NCBI GenBank assembly: GCA_041567895.1
Contig: JBFGAX010000004.1
Coordinates: 19,206-83,205 of the forward strand
DNA from: JABDOU01 sp041567895
GTDB taxonomy: Bacteria > Actinomycetota > Acidimicrobiia > Spongiisociales > SHLN01
Direction: 5' to 3'
DNA length: 64,000 nt
Below are positions 32,041 to 39,822 of this stretch, in pieces. The position numbers were made by a program, and so were the translations under genes. Under the pieces are notes generated by a model. The model searched no databases and was not told the DNA's origin. It was given only the letters and a program-made list of their open reading frames with translations. Position 1 is the stretch's first letter. Each line of letters opens with the position of its first letter.

Positions 32041-34077
32041 ATGGTGGAATCTGCCGCTATCGCAAGCGAACAACCGATTCCAGAATGGGTCGACCGGCTT
32101 TCCTGGTTCCATGCGCGCATTCGACAGGCGCTCGACGCAGGTGTCGGTGAAGTCCTTCAGTTTGCGGTTGACGCCGTCGCCACTCTGCTCGCCGCAGATC
32201 AGGCAAGCCTTCACGTTTTTGAGCCGAGCATTCGCGATGTTCGACGGTCGGTGGTCGGCGGGCCGCAGCCCGGATTGTTCCGTGAACGCCCGTACGATGG
32301 TCACATCAACGGCCCCAGCGGCATGGCGTTTGCTCACGATTCAGCCGTGATTGTCGATCCACACGTCCTCACCGAGCACGATCGCACCATGATCGGCTCG
32401 ATGCTGATTGCCCCGATTCCGCTCCGCGCGGGCACCACCGCAACCATCGCTGTAGTCAACCGCTCAGGCTCACGGAGATTCGTGAAGTCGGACGTCACGA
32501 CGATGAGCATTGTGGCTCACGAACTCGGAATGCTCATCGATAGCCACGAACGCCTTGCCGCCGAGAAGAGCCAACGACGCCTTGCTGAGTCGCTTCGGGA
32601 GGTGACATCGTCCATGGTCTCTTCGCTCGACTTCACAGCCGTGCTCGGGGCGTTATTGAATGGTCTCGAGCCGATGATGCAGTTCACGGCTGCCTCGGTG
32701 TTGCTGCGCGAGGGCGAGATGATGCGAGTCATGGCAACACACGGTATAGAAGACGCAACGGAGATTCAGAAGTCGTTTTTCAAGGTCGCCAGCCATCCCA
32801 TCCTCAAAGAGGTCGTGGAGACCCAGGGCCACGTTGTGGTTCACGGCCTCTCAGCAGATCAGGCCCCGGTGTACGCGGGTATAGGCAACATCGAGCACTT
32901 CATTGCCATGCCGCTCGTGTCACGCAACCGCGTCATCGGGGTCCTGACCGTGAGTCGATCCCAGGGCGAGCCCTTTGACCTCGAAGAGCTCATCGTGCTC
33001 GATGCCTTTTCCGTTCAGGGTGCGGTTGCCATCCAGAATGCCAGGCTGTTCCAATCGACTCAGGAGTCGCTTGCAAAAACAGAGACGCTGTATCAAACCG
33101 CACAAGCGCTCATCGCCTTCGATTCGCTGACCGAAATGCTTCAAACGGTCGTCGATGGCGCGGCTCGTTCGATCCCGGCCAGACAGGTCTCGCTGCAGAC
33201 AGTGAGTTTGCGGGAGCGACGGATCATTCATTTCGTTCGTGGGGGCGAGGACCGCAACGGAATCGCGTCCGTCAACTTTGAAGAATTGTGGGACGGCCTC
33301 GGCGGGTGGGTGTTACGCAACAAAGAGCCTGTGATCTCGAATGCCGACGATGATGAGCGTCGGGAAGGGGCTCTGGCGCGCAAACGAGCACGGAACGCTC
33401 GGCTCGGCTCGCGCATGGTGGTCCCCGTCAGGTTCCGGGGGAAACTCTTCGGTGTCATGCAAGCGGCCAAGATGCGTGGCGAACCGGACTTTGATCGGCG
33501 CGATCTGGAACTTCTGGGCGCCATGGCAAACCAGGCGGCGATGGCGGTTGAGAACGCACGGCTTTTCGACGAGGTGCAACGGCTGGCCAACACCGACGAG
33601 CTCACCGGTCTCTCGAATCGTCGCGACCTGTTCGATCGTGGCCAGCGCGAGCTGGATCGATCGGTTCGTAGTGAGCAACCTGTTAGCGCACTCATGCTCG
33701 ACATCGATAGCTTCAAAGCCGTGAACGACACTCATGGCCACTCCATAGGAGACGAAGTTCTCCGAGAAATCGCAGCTCGGATCCAGGGAGCCGTTCGTGA
33801 TGTAGACATTGTCGGACGCTACGGGGGCGAGGAGTTCGCGGTCGTGTTGCCGGAGACAGAACTCGACATCGCGCTCGTTGTCGCCGAGAGAGTGAGGAAT
33901 GCGATTTCCAATCGGCCCTTCGAGACGGGAGCCGGTTCGCTCGACATTCGAGCTTCGCTCGGCGTCGCCCAGGCTGACAAGCGAGGCGGAGAGACGATCG
34001 GTCATCTGTTGGATCGAGCCGATACGGCCATGTACGTAGCAAAGACCGACGGCGGTGATCTCGTCAAGGCCGCCTGA
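32041..34077 (+). CDS. GAF-GAF-GGDEF diguanylate cyclase
   Basis: ATG 32041 follows GAGAGGTGAG, so the longer frame from 32026 is not used. The 678-residue soluble protein has two or three GAF-type sensory regions (about residues 30-170, 185-335 and 350-510) and a C-terminal GGDEF domain with RYGGEEFAVVLPE. An I-site RDVD lies five residues before GGEEF, as in feedback-inhibited cyclases. It should make cyclic di-GMP in response to a small-molecule or redox cue bound by the GAFs. No EAL or HD-GYP partner is in the window. Confidence 0.92.
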   Translation: MVESAAIASEQPIPEWVDRLSWFHARIRQALDAGVGEVLQFAVDAVATLLAADQASLHVFEPSIRDVRRSVVGGPQPGLFRERPYDGHINGPSGMAFAHDSAVIVDPHVLTEHDRTMIGSMLIAPIPLRAGTTATIAVVNRSGSRRFVKSDVTTMSIVAHELGMLIDSHERLAAEKSQRRLAESLREVTSSMVSSLDFTAVLGALLNGLEPMMQFTAASVLLREGEMMRVMATHGIEDATEIQKSFFKVASHPILKEVVETQGHVVVHGLSADQAPVYAGIGNIEHFIAMPLVSRNRVIGVLTVSRSQGEPFDLEELIVLDAFSVQGAVAIQNARLFQSTQESLAKTETLYQTAQALIAFDSLTEMLQTVVDGAARSIPARQVSLQTVSLRERRIIHFVRGGEDRNGIASVNFEELWDGLGGWVLRNKEPVISNADDDERREGALARKRARNARLGSRMVVPVRFRGKLFGVMQAAKMRGEPDFDRRDLELLGAMANQAAMAVENARLFDEVQRLANTDELTGLSNRRDLFDRGQRELDRSVRSEQPVSALMLDIDSFKAVNDTHGHSIGDEVLREIAARIQGAVRDVDIVGRYGGEEFAVVLPETELDIALVVAERVRNAISNRPFETGAGSLDIRASLGVAQADKRGGETIGHLLDRADTAMYVAKTDGGDLVKAA

Positions 34078-34086
34078 ACATCCACA

Positions 34087-34560
34087 TCAGTACGCGCCGT
34101 CGAGCTTGCGGTGATCCCAGCTGATGATCGACACGGGGTCCACGGTGACGGCCGTGTTCTTGGAAGCATGCGATCCGAGCGCTGCCTCGATGAGCTCCGC
34201 ATCGGGATCCTCCACTCCGAGCAGACGATATTTTCGGGCTATGTCGCCATAGATGCGGAGAACGACATCGCGTTCGGTATCGAGTGTGGCCGTCCCTTTG
34301 ATCATGACCCCTTGTAGGTCACCATATTCGACTCCCGACTCGACCAACAATGTGATCGTCGGGTCGCGGTTCAAGTTGCGGATTTTTTGGGATTTCGTGA
34401 AGCTTCGAAACGCCACCCGGCCTTCGTCATCGAGAACGAACCACATTGGCGCGACGTGTGGCCATCCATCGGGTCCGATTGTCGCAACCTGCACGGTGTG
34501 TGCCGCCGAAACGTACTGCGCTATCTCCGATTCCGTCATTGAGATGTCTTTGCGAGGCAT
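34087..34560 (-). CDS. Pyridoxamine 5'-phosphate oxidase/PPOX-like split-barrel protein
   Basis: The 157-residue protein has the split-barrel FMN/F420 fold typical of this superfamily: VQVATIGPDGWPHVAPMWFV near residues 22-42, then strands with VAFRSFTKSQKIRNL and TITLLVESG. Actinobacterial members often use F420. The exact cofactor and substrate are unknown. It starts at ATG 34560 and ends convergently with the GGDEF gene. Confidence 0.82.
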   Translation of the reverse strand: MPRKDISMTESEIAQYVSAAHTVQVATIGPDGWPHVAPMWFVLDDEGRVAFRSFTKSQKIRNLNRDPTITLLVESGVEYGDLQGVMIKGTATLDTERDVVLRIYGDIARKYRLLGVEDPDAELIEAALGSHASKNTAVTVDPVSIISWDHRKLDGAY

Positions 34561-34686
34561 GGGGTCACCTTAGGAGAACGCCTACGCTTGGCGACGGTCG
34601 GCCAATCGGTAGACGAGCAATCCGATATCCTGAGGTGAGCCGAAACACATGTCCCTCAACAGCTGTGGGGAGACAGAAAGGCAAAC

Positions 34687-35640
34687 ATGAGTACTCCGTC
34701 AAGCGGTTACGCCGTTGACAAACAGCAGGAACCGAACCGCAAGCATGTGACCGCGCCCGACATTCGCGCTCGAAAGGGCGGTCCCAAGATCAAGATGGTT
34801 ACCGCGTATGACGCTCCATCCGCCACCATCGCCGACCGGGCTGGAGCCGACATCATCCTGGTTGGCGATTCGCTTGCCAATGTTGTCCTTGGCTTGTCAG
34901 ACACCCTGACGGTCACGGTCGATGAGATGGTCCATCACACGAAAGCGGTCACCCGCACAAAGCCAAAGGCCCATGTCGTTGGCGATATGCCGTGGCTCAG
35001 CTACCACCTTTCCCCCGAAGAAGCGGTTCGCAATGCGGGGCGTTTCATCAAGGAGGGGCGGGCGGAGTCCGTGAAGCTCGAAGGAGGGCGTAACCGGCTG
35101 GCGGCGATCGAGGCGATCATCGCTGCGGAAATACCGGTGATGGGGCACCTCGGACTCACGCCTCAGTCCGTGAACGCCATGGGGGGCTACAAGGTGCAGG
35201 GCAAGGGAGTCGAGAAGGCTCGGCAGTTGATCAATGATGCCAAGGTTCTCCAGAACGCCGGCGTGTACGCCATCGTTCTCGAGGGAGTCCCAACACTTCT
35301 CGGCCAGCTGATCACAAAGGAAATCGATGTTCCGACGATCGGGATCGGGGCCGGACCGCATACAGACGGTCAGGTACTCGTATATCACGATCTTCTTGGT
35401 CTCCATGATCAACGCGTTGCCAAGTTCGTCCGCAAATACGCCAATCTTTACGAAGCCTCTCTCGAAGCCGTCACACATTTCTTTGCGGATGTCGAGGCGG
35501 GGGTGTTCCCGTCCGATGACGAGGCTTATGAGATGCCGGAAGATGCTGAAGCCGCCCTCTTTTCCGATGAAGATCTGCGCAACATCAATTTCGGCGAAGA
35601 CGGCACGGTAGGTGGTGAGTCATCCGGCGGCTTGTTTTAG
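34687..35640 (+). CDS. panB: 3-methyl-2-oxobutanoate hydroxymethyltransferase
   Basis: The 317-residue product carries KMVTAYDAPSATIADRAGAD, ILVGDSLANVVLG (Mg2+ site), GDMPWLSY, KLEGG, MGHLGLTPQSVNAMGGYKVQGK and IGIGAGPHTDGQVLVYHDLLG, all PanB hallmarks. It makes ketopantoate in pantothenate and CoA synthesis. An acidic C-terminal extension of about 35 residues is present. ATG 34687 follows GGGGAGACAG. No panC or panD lies nearby. Confidence 0.95.
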   Translation: MSTPSSGYAVDKQQEPNRKHVTAPDIRARKGGPKIKMVTAYDAPSATIADRAGADIILVGDSLANVVLGLSDTLTVTVDEMVHHTKAVTRTKPKAHVVGDMPWLSYHLSPEEAVRNAGRFIKEGRAESVKLEGGRNRLAAIEAIIAAEIPVMGHLGLTPQSVNAMGGYKVQGKGVEKARQLINDAKVLQNAGVYAIVLEGVPTLLGQLITKEIDVPTIGIGAGPHTDGQVLVYHDLLGLHDQRVAKFVRKYANLYEASLEAVTHFFADVEAGVFPSDDEAYEMPEDAEAALFSDEDLRNINFGEDGTVGGESSGGLF

Positions 35641-36191
35641 CTGTCCTCGTCGTTTTGTCCGCTTGTGCCACGGCTGAACCGACAGTCGACGTTTCGTCGA
35701 CGACGGTTCTTGCGCCGGATTCGACGACCGCTGACGGGTCGGGTGCTACAACCCGCTTGCCGGAGATCACGAGTACAACGGAATCCATTACGACCGAACT
35801 GCCTGTCGACCGGGGCGACGTGTCCGTCGCGTTCCCGATCACATCGATTGTCATCGCCGGTGTCCCCTACGTCGTGGCCCTGGCGGCCGATCCGGATCTA
35901 CGAGCGCAAGGCCTGATGGGTGTCACCAGCCTCGGGGACCTGGACGGCATGCTGTTCGAGTTTCCCGAGGAGTCAGAGCTCTCCTTCTGGATGAAAGACA
36001 CGTTGATCAGTCTCGACATCGCCTTTTTTGACGAAGAGGCATCGCTCGTGTCGGTTCAGACGATGACGCCTTGCACGTCGGATCCGTGCGAGTTGTACGG
36101 GTCGGGGGAACCCGCCAGGTACGCGGTCGAGGTACCTGCCGGGTTGTTTGACAACTTGCCCTCCGATGCAATGTTGATCGTTGGGCGCTGA
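35622..36191 (+). CDS. DUF192 lipoprotein (no ordinary start codon)
   Basis: The frame open after TGA 35616-35618 encodes VIRRLVLAVLVVLSACATAEP, a clear lipoprotein signal with lipobox LSAC, but it has no ATG, GTG or TTG before the signal. ATC 35622, after the GGTGGTGAG stretch, is the best candidate; TTG 35655 would remove the signal. Deleting the C at 35621 would instead join GTG-AGT to ATC and restore a normal start, so an indel or a sequence error is possible. The mature part has a Ser/Thr-rich linker and then a DUF192 domain (GLMGVTSLGDLDGMLFEFP, LSFWMKDTLISLDIAFFD). Function is unknown. It overlaps the end of panB. Confidence 0.8.
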   Translation: MRRLVLAVLVVLSACATAEPTVDVSSTTVLAPDSTTADGSGATTRLPEITSTTESITTELPVDRGDVSVAFPITSIVIAGVPYVVALAADPDLRAQGLMGVTSLGDLDGMLFEFPEESELSFWMKDTLISLDIAFFDEEASLVSVQTMTPCTSDPCELYGSGEPARYAVEVPAGLFDNLPSDAMLIVGR

Positions 36192-36336
36192 CAACATCCT
36201 CTGGCCACAATCGAGATAGGCCGGGTACACTGCGGCCGCACATTCCTGCTCCCGGATATACCGGGGGCCTCTCTACCGGGATCTCGCGTCGTTCGATGTC
36301 GAGATGGCGCGGTGATTGTCCAGAGGAGGTAACACG

Positions 36337-36645
36337 ATGCGCAGCTATGAGCTGATGATCATCCACCGGCCTGAGTTGGCCGAAGCGGATGTTCGCACAG
36401 CGGTTGGTCAAGCCGAACAGGCCTTGAAGGCCAACGGGGCAGAGATCACCAACACCGAATTCTGGGGTAAACGACGCTTTGCCTACGAAATCGACCATCT
36501 CAACGAGGGCTATTACTCGGTCCTCGCGTTCAACGCCGAAGGTGGCGCCTCCGACCAGGTTGAACGAGCATTGTCTATCAGCGATGCTGTTGTACGCCAC
36601 AAGGTCATTCGGATGGACAACAGAAAACGTGTCCCATCGGCGTGA
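36337..36645 (+). CDS. rpsF: 30S ribosomal protein S6
   Basis: ATG 36337 lies five bases after AGAGGAGGT, so the GTG at 36316 is not used. The 102-residue protein reads MRSYELMIIHRP and has GKRRFAYEIDHLNEGYYSV, both typical of bS6. First gene of the conserved rpsF-ssb-rpsR-rplI-dnaB cluster. The 145-bp leader (36192-36336) contains a small hairpin, CCCGG ATATA CCGGG at 36251-36265, and could carry an S6:S18 autoregulatory site. Confidence 0.97.
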   Translation: MRSYELMIIHRPELAEADVRTAVGQAEQALKANGAEITNTEFWGKRRFAYEIDHLNEGYYSVLAFNAEGGASDQVERALSISDAVVRHKVIRMDNRKRVPSA

Positions 36646-36685
36646 CACAATGGGAAGCGCTTCCCCAATCACGAAGGAGTAAGAG

Positions 36686-37129
36686 ATGAGTTCAAACACA
36701 GTGACGTTGATCGGCAACCTGGTGGACGACCCGGAGTTGCGATTCACGCCGTCCGGCGTTGCGCTGGCCAAGATCAGAATCGCAGTCAACCGCCGGTGGC
36801 AGCAGAACAACGAATGGCAGGAGGAGACCAGCTTCTTCGGTGGAACCCTGTGGCGGGAAGCGGCAGAGAATGCGGCCGAGAGCCTGCAGAAGGGGATGCG
36901 AATCATCATGACTGGCAGCCTCGAGCAGCGGACCTGGGAAACCCAGGACGGCGAGAAGCGCTCCGTTGTCGAGATTCGAATCGACGAGATCGGACCGTCG
37001 CTGCGGTGGGCGACAGCGGCCGTCACCAAGACGCCGAGGCAGGGCAGTGGCGACTTTTCTGGCGACAAGCCGGTAGCAGCCGCACCCGTCGCCCGCGAGG
37101 AGTGGGGTCCCGACGAGGCCCCCTTCTAA
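36686..37129 (+). CDS. ssb: Single-stranded DNA-binding protein
   Basis: The 147-residue protein has the OB-fold of SSB: TVTLIGNLVDDPELRFTPSG, then LWREAAENAAESLQKGMRI and RTWETQDGEKRSVVEIRIDEIGPSLRWA. The acidic C-terminal tip WGPDEAPF is a version of the DDxPF tail that recruits repair and replication partners. It starts after an AAGGAG site and is co-transcribed with rpsF and rpsR. Confidence 0.95.
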   Translation: MSSNTVTLIGNLVDDPELRFTPSGVALAKIRIAVNRRWQQNNEWQEETSFFGGTLWREAAENAAESLQKGMRIIMTGSLEQRTWETQDGEKRSVVEIRIDEIGPSLRWATAAVTKTPRQGSGDFSGDKPVAAAPVAREEWGPDEAPF

Positions 37130-37159
37130 ACCGTACCCCAGTTCAAGTAGGAGAAAGCA

Positions 37160-37453
37160 ATGGGAAAGAAACGTCCACAGGCAAACGCCAAACGCCGCAA
37201 GGACTTTGGTCCGCCGAAAAAAAAGGGTCCGTGCCCGATTTGTAACACCGGAATCGATTACAAGGACACCGCGACCGTTCGGAAATACGTGTCGGATCGT
37301 GGCAAGATCCGAAGCAGGCGTGTGAGTGGCCTTTGTGGAGCGTGCCAGAGAGAGGTGGCTCGCGCCGTCAAGAATGCTCGTGAATTGGCGTTGATCCCAT
37401 ACATCGCGCCCGGTGGGAAGCCCACCGGAAGGGGTGGAGGACGTAGCCGATGA
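37160..37453 (+). CDS. rpsR: 30S ribosomal protein S18
   Basis: The 97-residue product has PCPICNTGIDYKDTATVRKYV and GLCGACQREVARAVKNARELALIPY, as in bS18. Four cysteines (CPIC and CGAC) form the zinc-binding type of S18. Its stop overlaps the rplI start (ATGA). Confidence 0.96.
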   Translation: MGKKRPQANAKRRKDFGPPKKKGPCPICNTGIDYKDTATVRKYVSDRGKIRSRRVSGLCGACQREVARAVKNARELALIPYIAPGGKPTGRGGGRSR

Positions 37454-37896
37454 AGATCATCCTCATGGATACCGTTGCCGACCTCGGCCAGAAGGGTGAC
37501 GTTGTGGATGTTGCGGATGGCTATGCCCGCAACTACCTGTTGCCGAAGTCCCTGGCGGTAAAGGCTTCGCGCGGTTCGCTGAGGCAGGCGGAGGCTCTCC
37601 GGGTGGCACGCGAAGATGCAGAGCGCAAAGCTCGCGAAGAGCTCGACCGTCTCAAAGGAATGCTCGTGGGTACGAGAGTGGTCATTGCGGCGCGTGCAGG
37701 TGATGAGGGCAAGTTGTTTGGCTCTATCGGAAACGGTGACATCTCGGAAGCGATCAAGCGTTTCATTGGCGTTGAAATCGATCGCAAGAAGATCGAAATC
37801 AACGAACCGATTCGCTCGATCGGTCTCCACGAGGTCACGGTACACCTCCATCAGGACGTCTCTTTTCCGGTGAGTCTCGACGTCATCCCGGCCTAG
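37450..37896 (+). CDS. rplI: 50S ribosomal protein L9
   Basis: The 148-residue protein begins MKIILMDTVADLGQKGDVVDVADGYARNYLLPK, the standard bL9 N-terminal domain, followed by the long helix and the C-terminal RNA-binding domain (KLFGSIGNGDISEAI). It is translationally coupled to rpsR. Its end is followed by a 349-bp gap before dnaB. Confidence 0.96.
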   Translation: MKIILMDTVADLGQKGDVVDVADGYARNYLLPKSLAVKASRGSLRQAEALRVAREDAERKAREELDRLKGMLVGTRVVIAARAGDEGKLFGSIGNGDISEAIKRFIGVEIDRKKIEINEPIRSIGLHEVTVHLHQDVSFPVSLDVIPA

Positions 37897-38245
37897 AAGC
37901 CTTTCGAGGGCGAGCGTCCATTTCGTCGCCAGGATTCTTTTCGCGGCAATGCCCCCGCCGACTGATGGCTTGAGTAGGTTCTGGTGGCCGGCACCGGCCG
38001 GATGACAGCGACATTTCCGTGATACCACCTTCCCCCGTATCTCCTAACGGCGCTCAGGCCGGAGAGGTGCTTCCCGATCAGGAAATCTCGAAAGAGGACA
38101 TTTCGAAACGAGAATTCGTGTCACAACGTCCGGGTACGTTTTGGAGCACGACGCAGCGGGACCACGATGCATCAACTGCAACAGACTGTCGGGGGGCAGA
38201 TTCAATATCGGGTGAGTAATCCCCACAGCGCTGGCTCAGGTCGGC
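37897..38245 (+). other. Intergenic gap between rplI and dnaB
   Basis: This 349-bp stretch carries a GC hairpin, GGCCGG CA CCGGCC (37986-37999), that could attenuate readthrough into dnaB. An open frame from GTG 38019 to 38219 would encode 66 residues starting MIPPSPVSPNGAQAG, but it has no family resemblance and no clear ribosome site, so I do not call it a gene. It probably holds the dnaB promoter. Confidence 0.45.
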
Positions 38246-39592
38246 GTGGATAGAGATATGGACCGGGCCATGCGCCGGGTCCCGCCTTCCAACCTGGAGG
38301 CGGAGGAATCCGTGCTGGGCGCGGTCATGCTCTCGGTGGACGCGGCAAACACCGTGATGGACAGGCTTCATCCGGGAGATTTCTATCAGCCGTCGCACCA
38401 GGCGATCTTCGAAGCCGTATTGCGCCTCTATGACGCAAACCACCCGATCGATGCGATCACGGTGGCGGAACAGCTGAGGCGTCAGGAAGAACTCGACCGG
38501 GTGGGGGGAGTCTCCTACCTGACGCGTCTCATTGACAGCGTCCCTACCGCGTCGAACGTCGACTATTACAGCAAAATCGTCGAGGAGGCCTCACTTCGGC
38601 GCAACCTGATGCGGTCGGGATCAGAGGTGAGCGATTTGGCCTTTCTGATCGACAAGGACATCTCAGATGTACTCGATCTCGCCGAGAAATCGGTGTTCAG
38701 CGTTGCCGATCGCAGAATTGGCGACGGTCTCATACCCGTCAAGCCACTGCTTTCGACGACCCTCGAGTCCATTGAAGCGCTGGGCGAAGCCGGCGGACAG
38801 ATGGCGGGAATGGCGACGGGATTCAAGGACCTTGATGCCAAGCTCACCGGCCTGGCTCCCGGAAATCTCGTGATCATCGCCGCCCGCCCGGGCATGGGTA
38901 AGAGCGCGCTCGCGACATCGATGGCATTCAACATGGCTGCCGAGGGGCATTCGATAGCCATGTTCACCATGGAGATGAGCCGCCATGAAGTGGTGCAGCG
39001 CTTGCTGTGCTCGGTTGGTCGTATTGACTCGATGAAACTTCGGGCCGGCAATCTCACCGACCGTGACTGGCAATCGGTTGCCAGAGCGGCAGGTCGTCTG
39101 CACGAGGCCCCCATCTTCATCGACGACTCGGGTCAACTCACGGTTACCGAAGTTCGCGCGAAATGCAGGCGGATGAAGCGTTCTCACGGGTTGGATCTCG
39201 TGGTGGTCGATTACCTCCAGCTCATGTCTGCGGGATCACGGTCTGAGAATCGCCAGCAAGAGATCTCCGAGATCAGCCGGGGACTCAAGGCTCTCGGGAC
39301 CGAGCTCGATGTGCCCATCGTTGCACTCTCTCAGCTGAACCGTGCGATGGAGCAGAGACAAGATAAGCGACCGATGCTTTCTGACCTTCGTGAGTCGGGC
39401 GCTCTCGAACAGGATGCCGACATCGTGATGTTCATTTACCGCGACGAGTACTACCACCCAGAAAGTGTCGAGACCAGGGGGATTGCCGAGGTCAATGTCG
39501 CCAAACACCGGGCTGGCGCCACGGGGATGGTGCGTATGACATTTCTGCCAGAGTTCACCCTCTTTTCCGACATCGGTCGCGACGCCATGTAG
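38246..39592 (+). CDS. dnaB: Replicative DNA helicase
   Basis: The 448-residue protein has the DnaB N-terminal domain (VPPSNLEAEESVLGAVML) and a RecA-like C-terminal domain with Walker A ARPGMGKS (residues 213-220), Walker B LDLVVVDYLQLM, and SQLNRAMEQR followed by SDLRESGALEQDADIVMF. It unwinds the replication fork. No intein is present. Start is GTG 38246 or ATG 38258; both leave the conserved domain intact. Confidence 0.96.
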   Translation: MDRDMDRAMRRVPPSNLEAEESVLGAVMLSVDAANTVMDRLHPGDFYQPSHQAIFEAVLRLYDANHPIDAITVAEQLRRQEELDRVGGVSYLTRLIDSVPTASNVDYYSKIVEEASLRRNLMRSGSEVSDLAFLIDKDISDVLDLAEKSVFSVADRRIGDGLIPVKPLLSTTLESIEALGEAGGQMAGMATGFKDLDAKLTGLAPGNLVIIAARPGMGKSALATSMAFNMAAEGHSIAMFTMEMSRHEVVQRLLCSVGRIDSMKLRAGNLTDRDWQSVARAAGRLHEAPIFIDDSGQLTVTEVRAKCRRMKRSHGLDLVVVDYLQLMSAGSRSENRQQEISEISRGLKALGTELDVPIVALSQLNRAMEQRQDKRPMLSDLRESGALEQDADIVMFIYRDEYYHPESVETRGIAEVNVAKHRAGATGMVRMTFLPEFTLFSDIGRDAM

Positions 39593-39625
39593 CAATCGTT
39601 GTTTACGGGAGGCGAACAACGATTG
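39593..39625. terminator. Perfect 11-bp inverted repeat directly after dnaB
   Basis: CAATCGTTGTT (39593-39603) is exactly complementary to AACAACGATTG (39615-39625), with an 11-nt loop, TACGGGAGGCG. It begins at the base after the dnaB stop. There is no T tract, and the stem is not GC-rich, so it may be a weak terminator or an RNA-stability element. The rest of 39626-39822 has no supported feature. Confidence 0.5.
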
Positions 39626-39822
39626 TGGAATGTGTCACGTCGACCCCTGTGCAGGACCCTTGCACCCGGGACCTTTTACCGAGTGACCGCCATAGTGTTC
39701 ATCGACGCATGATTCGTGAGTGTCCAATGGTTAGTGCCTTGGCCCATTCGTGTGGAGTGGGCAGATCTCGTTGCTGACGATCGAGGCAACGAAGTCGGGC
39801 GTTCTGTAGGGTGGAGGCTGCG

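Noticed and set aside
36007..37068. Minus-strand frame of 353 codons over rpsF/ssb
   Set aside because: Antisense to the ribosomal cluster, with no domain.
38019..38219. 66-codon frame between rplI and dnaB
   Set aside because: No ribosome site or family; kept only as an observation in the gap.
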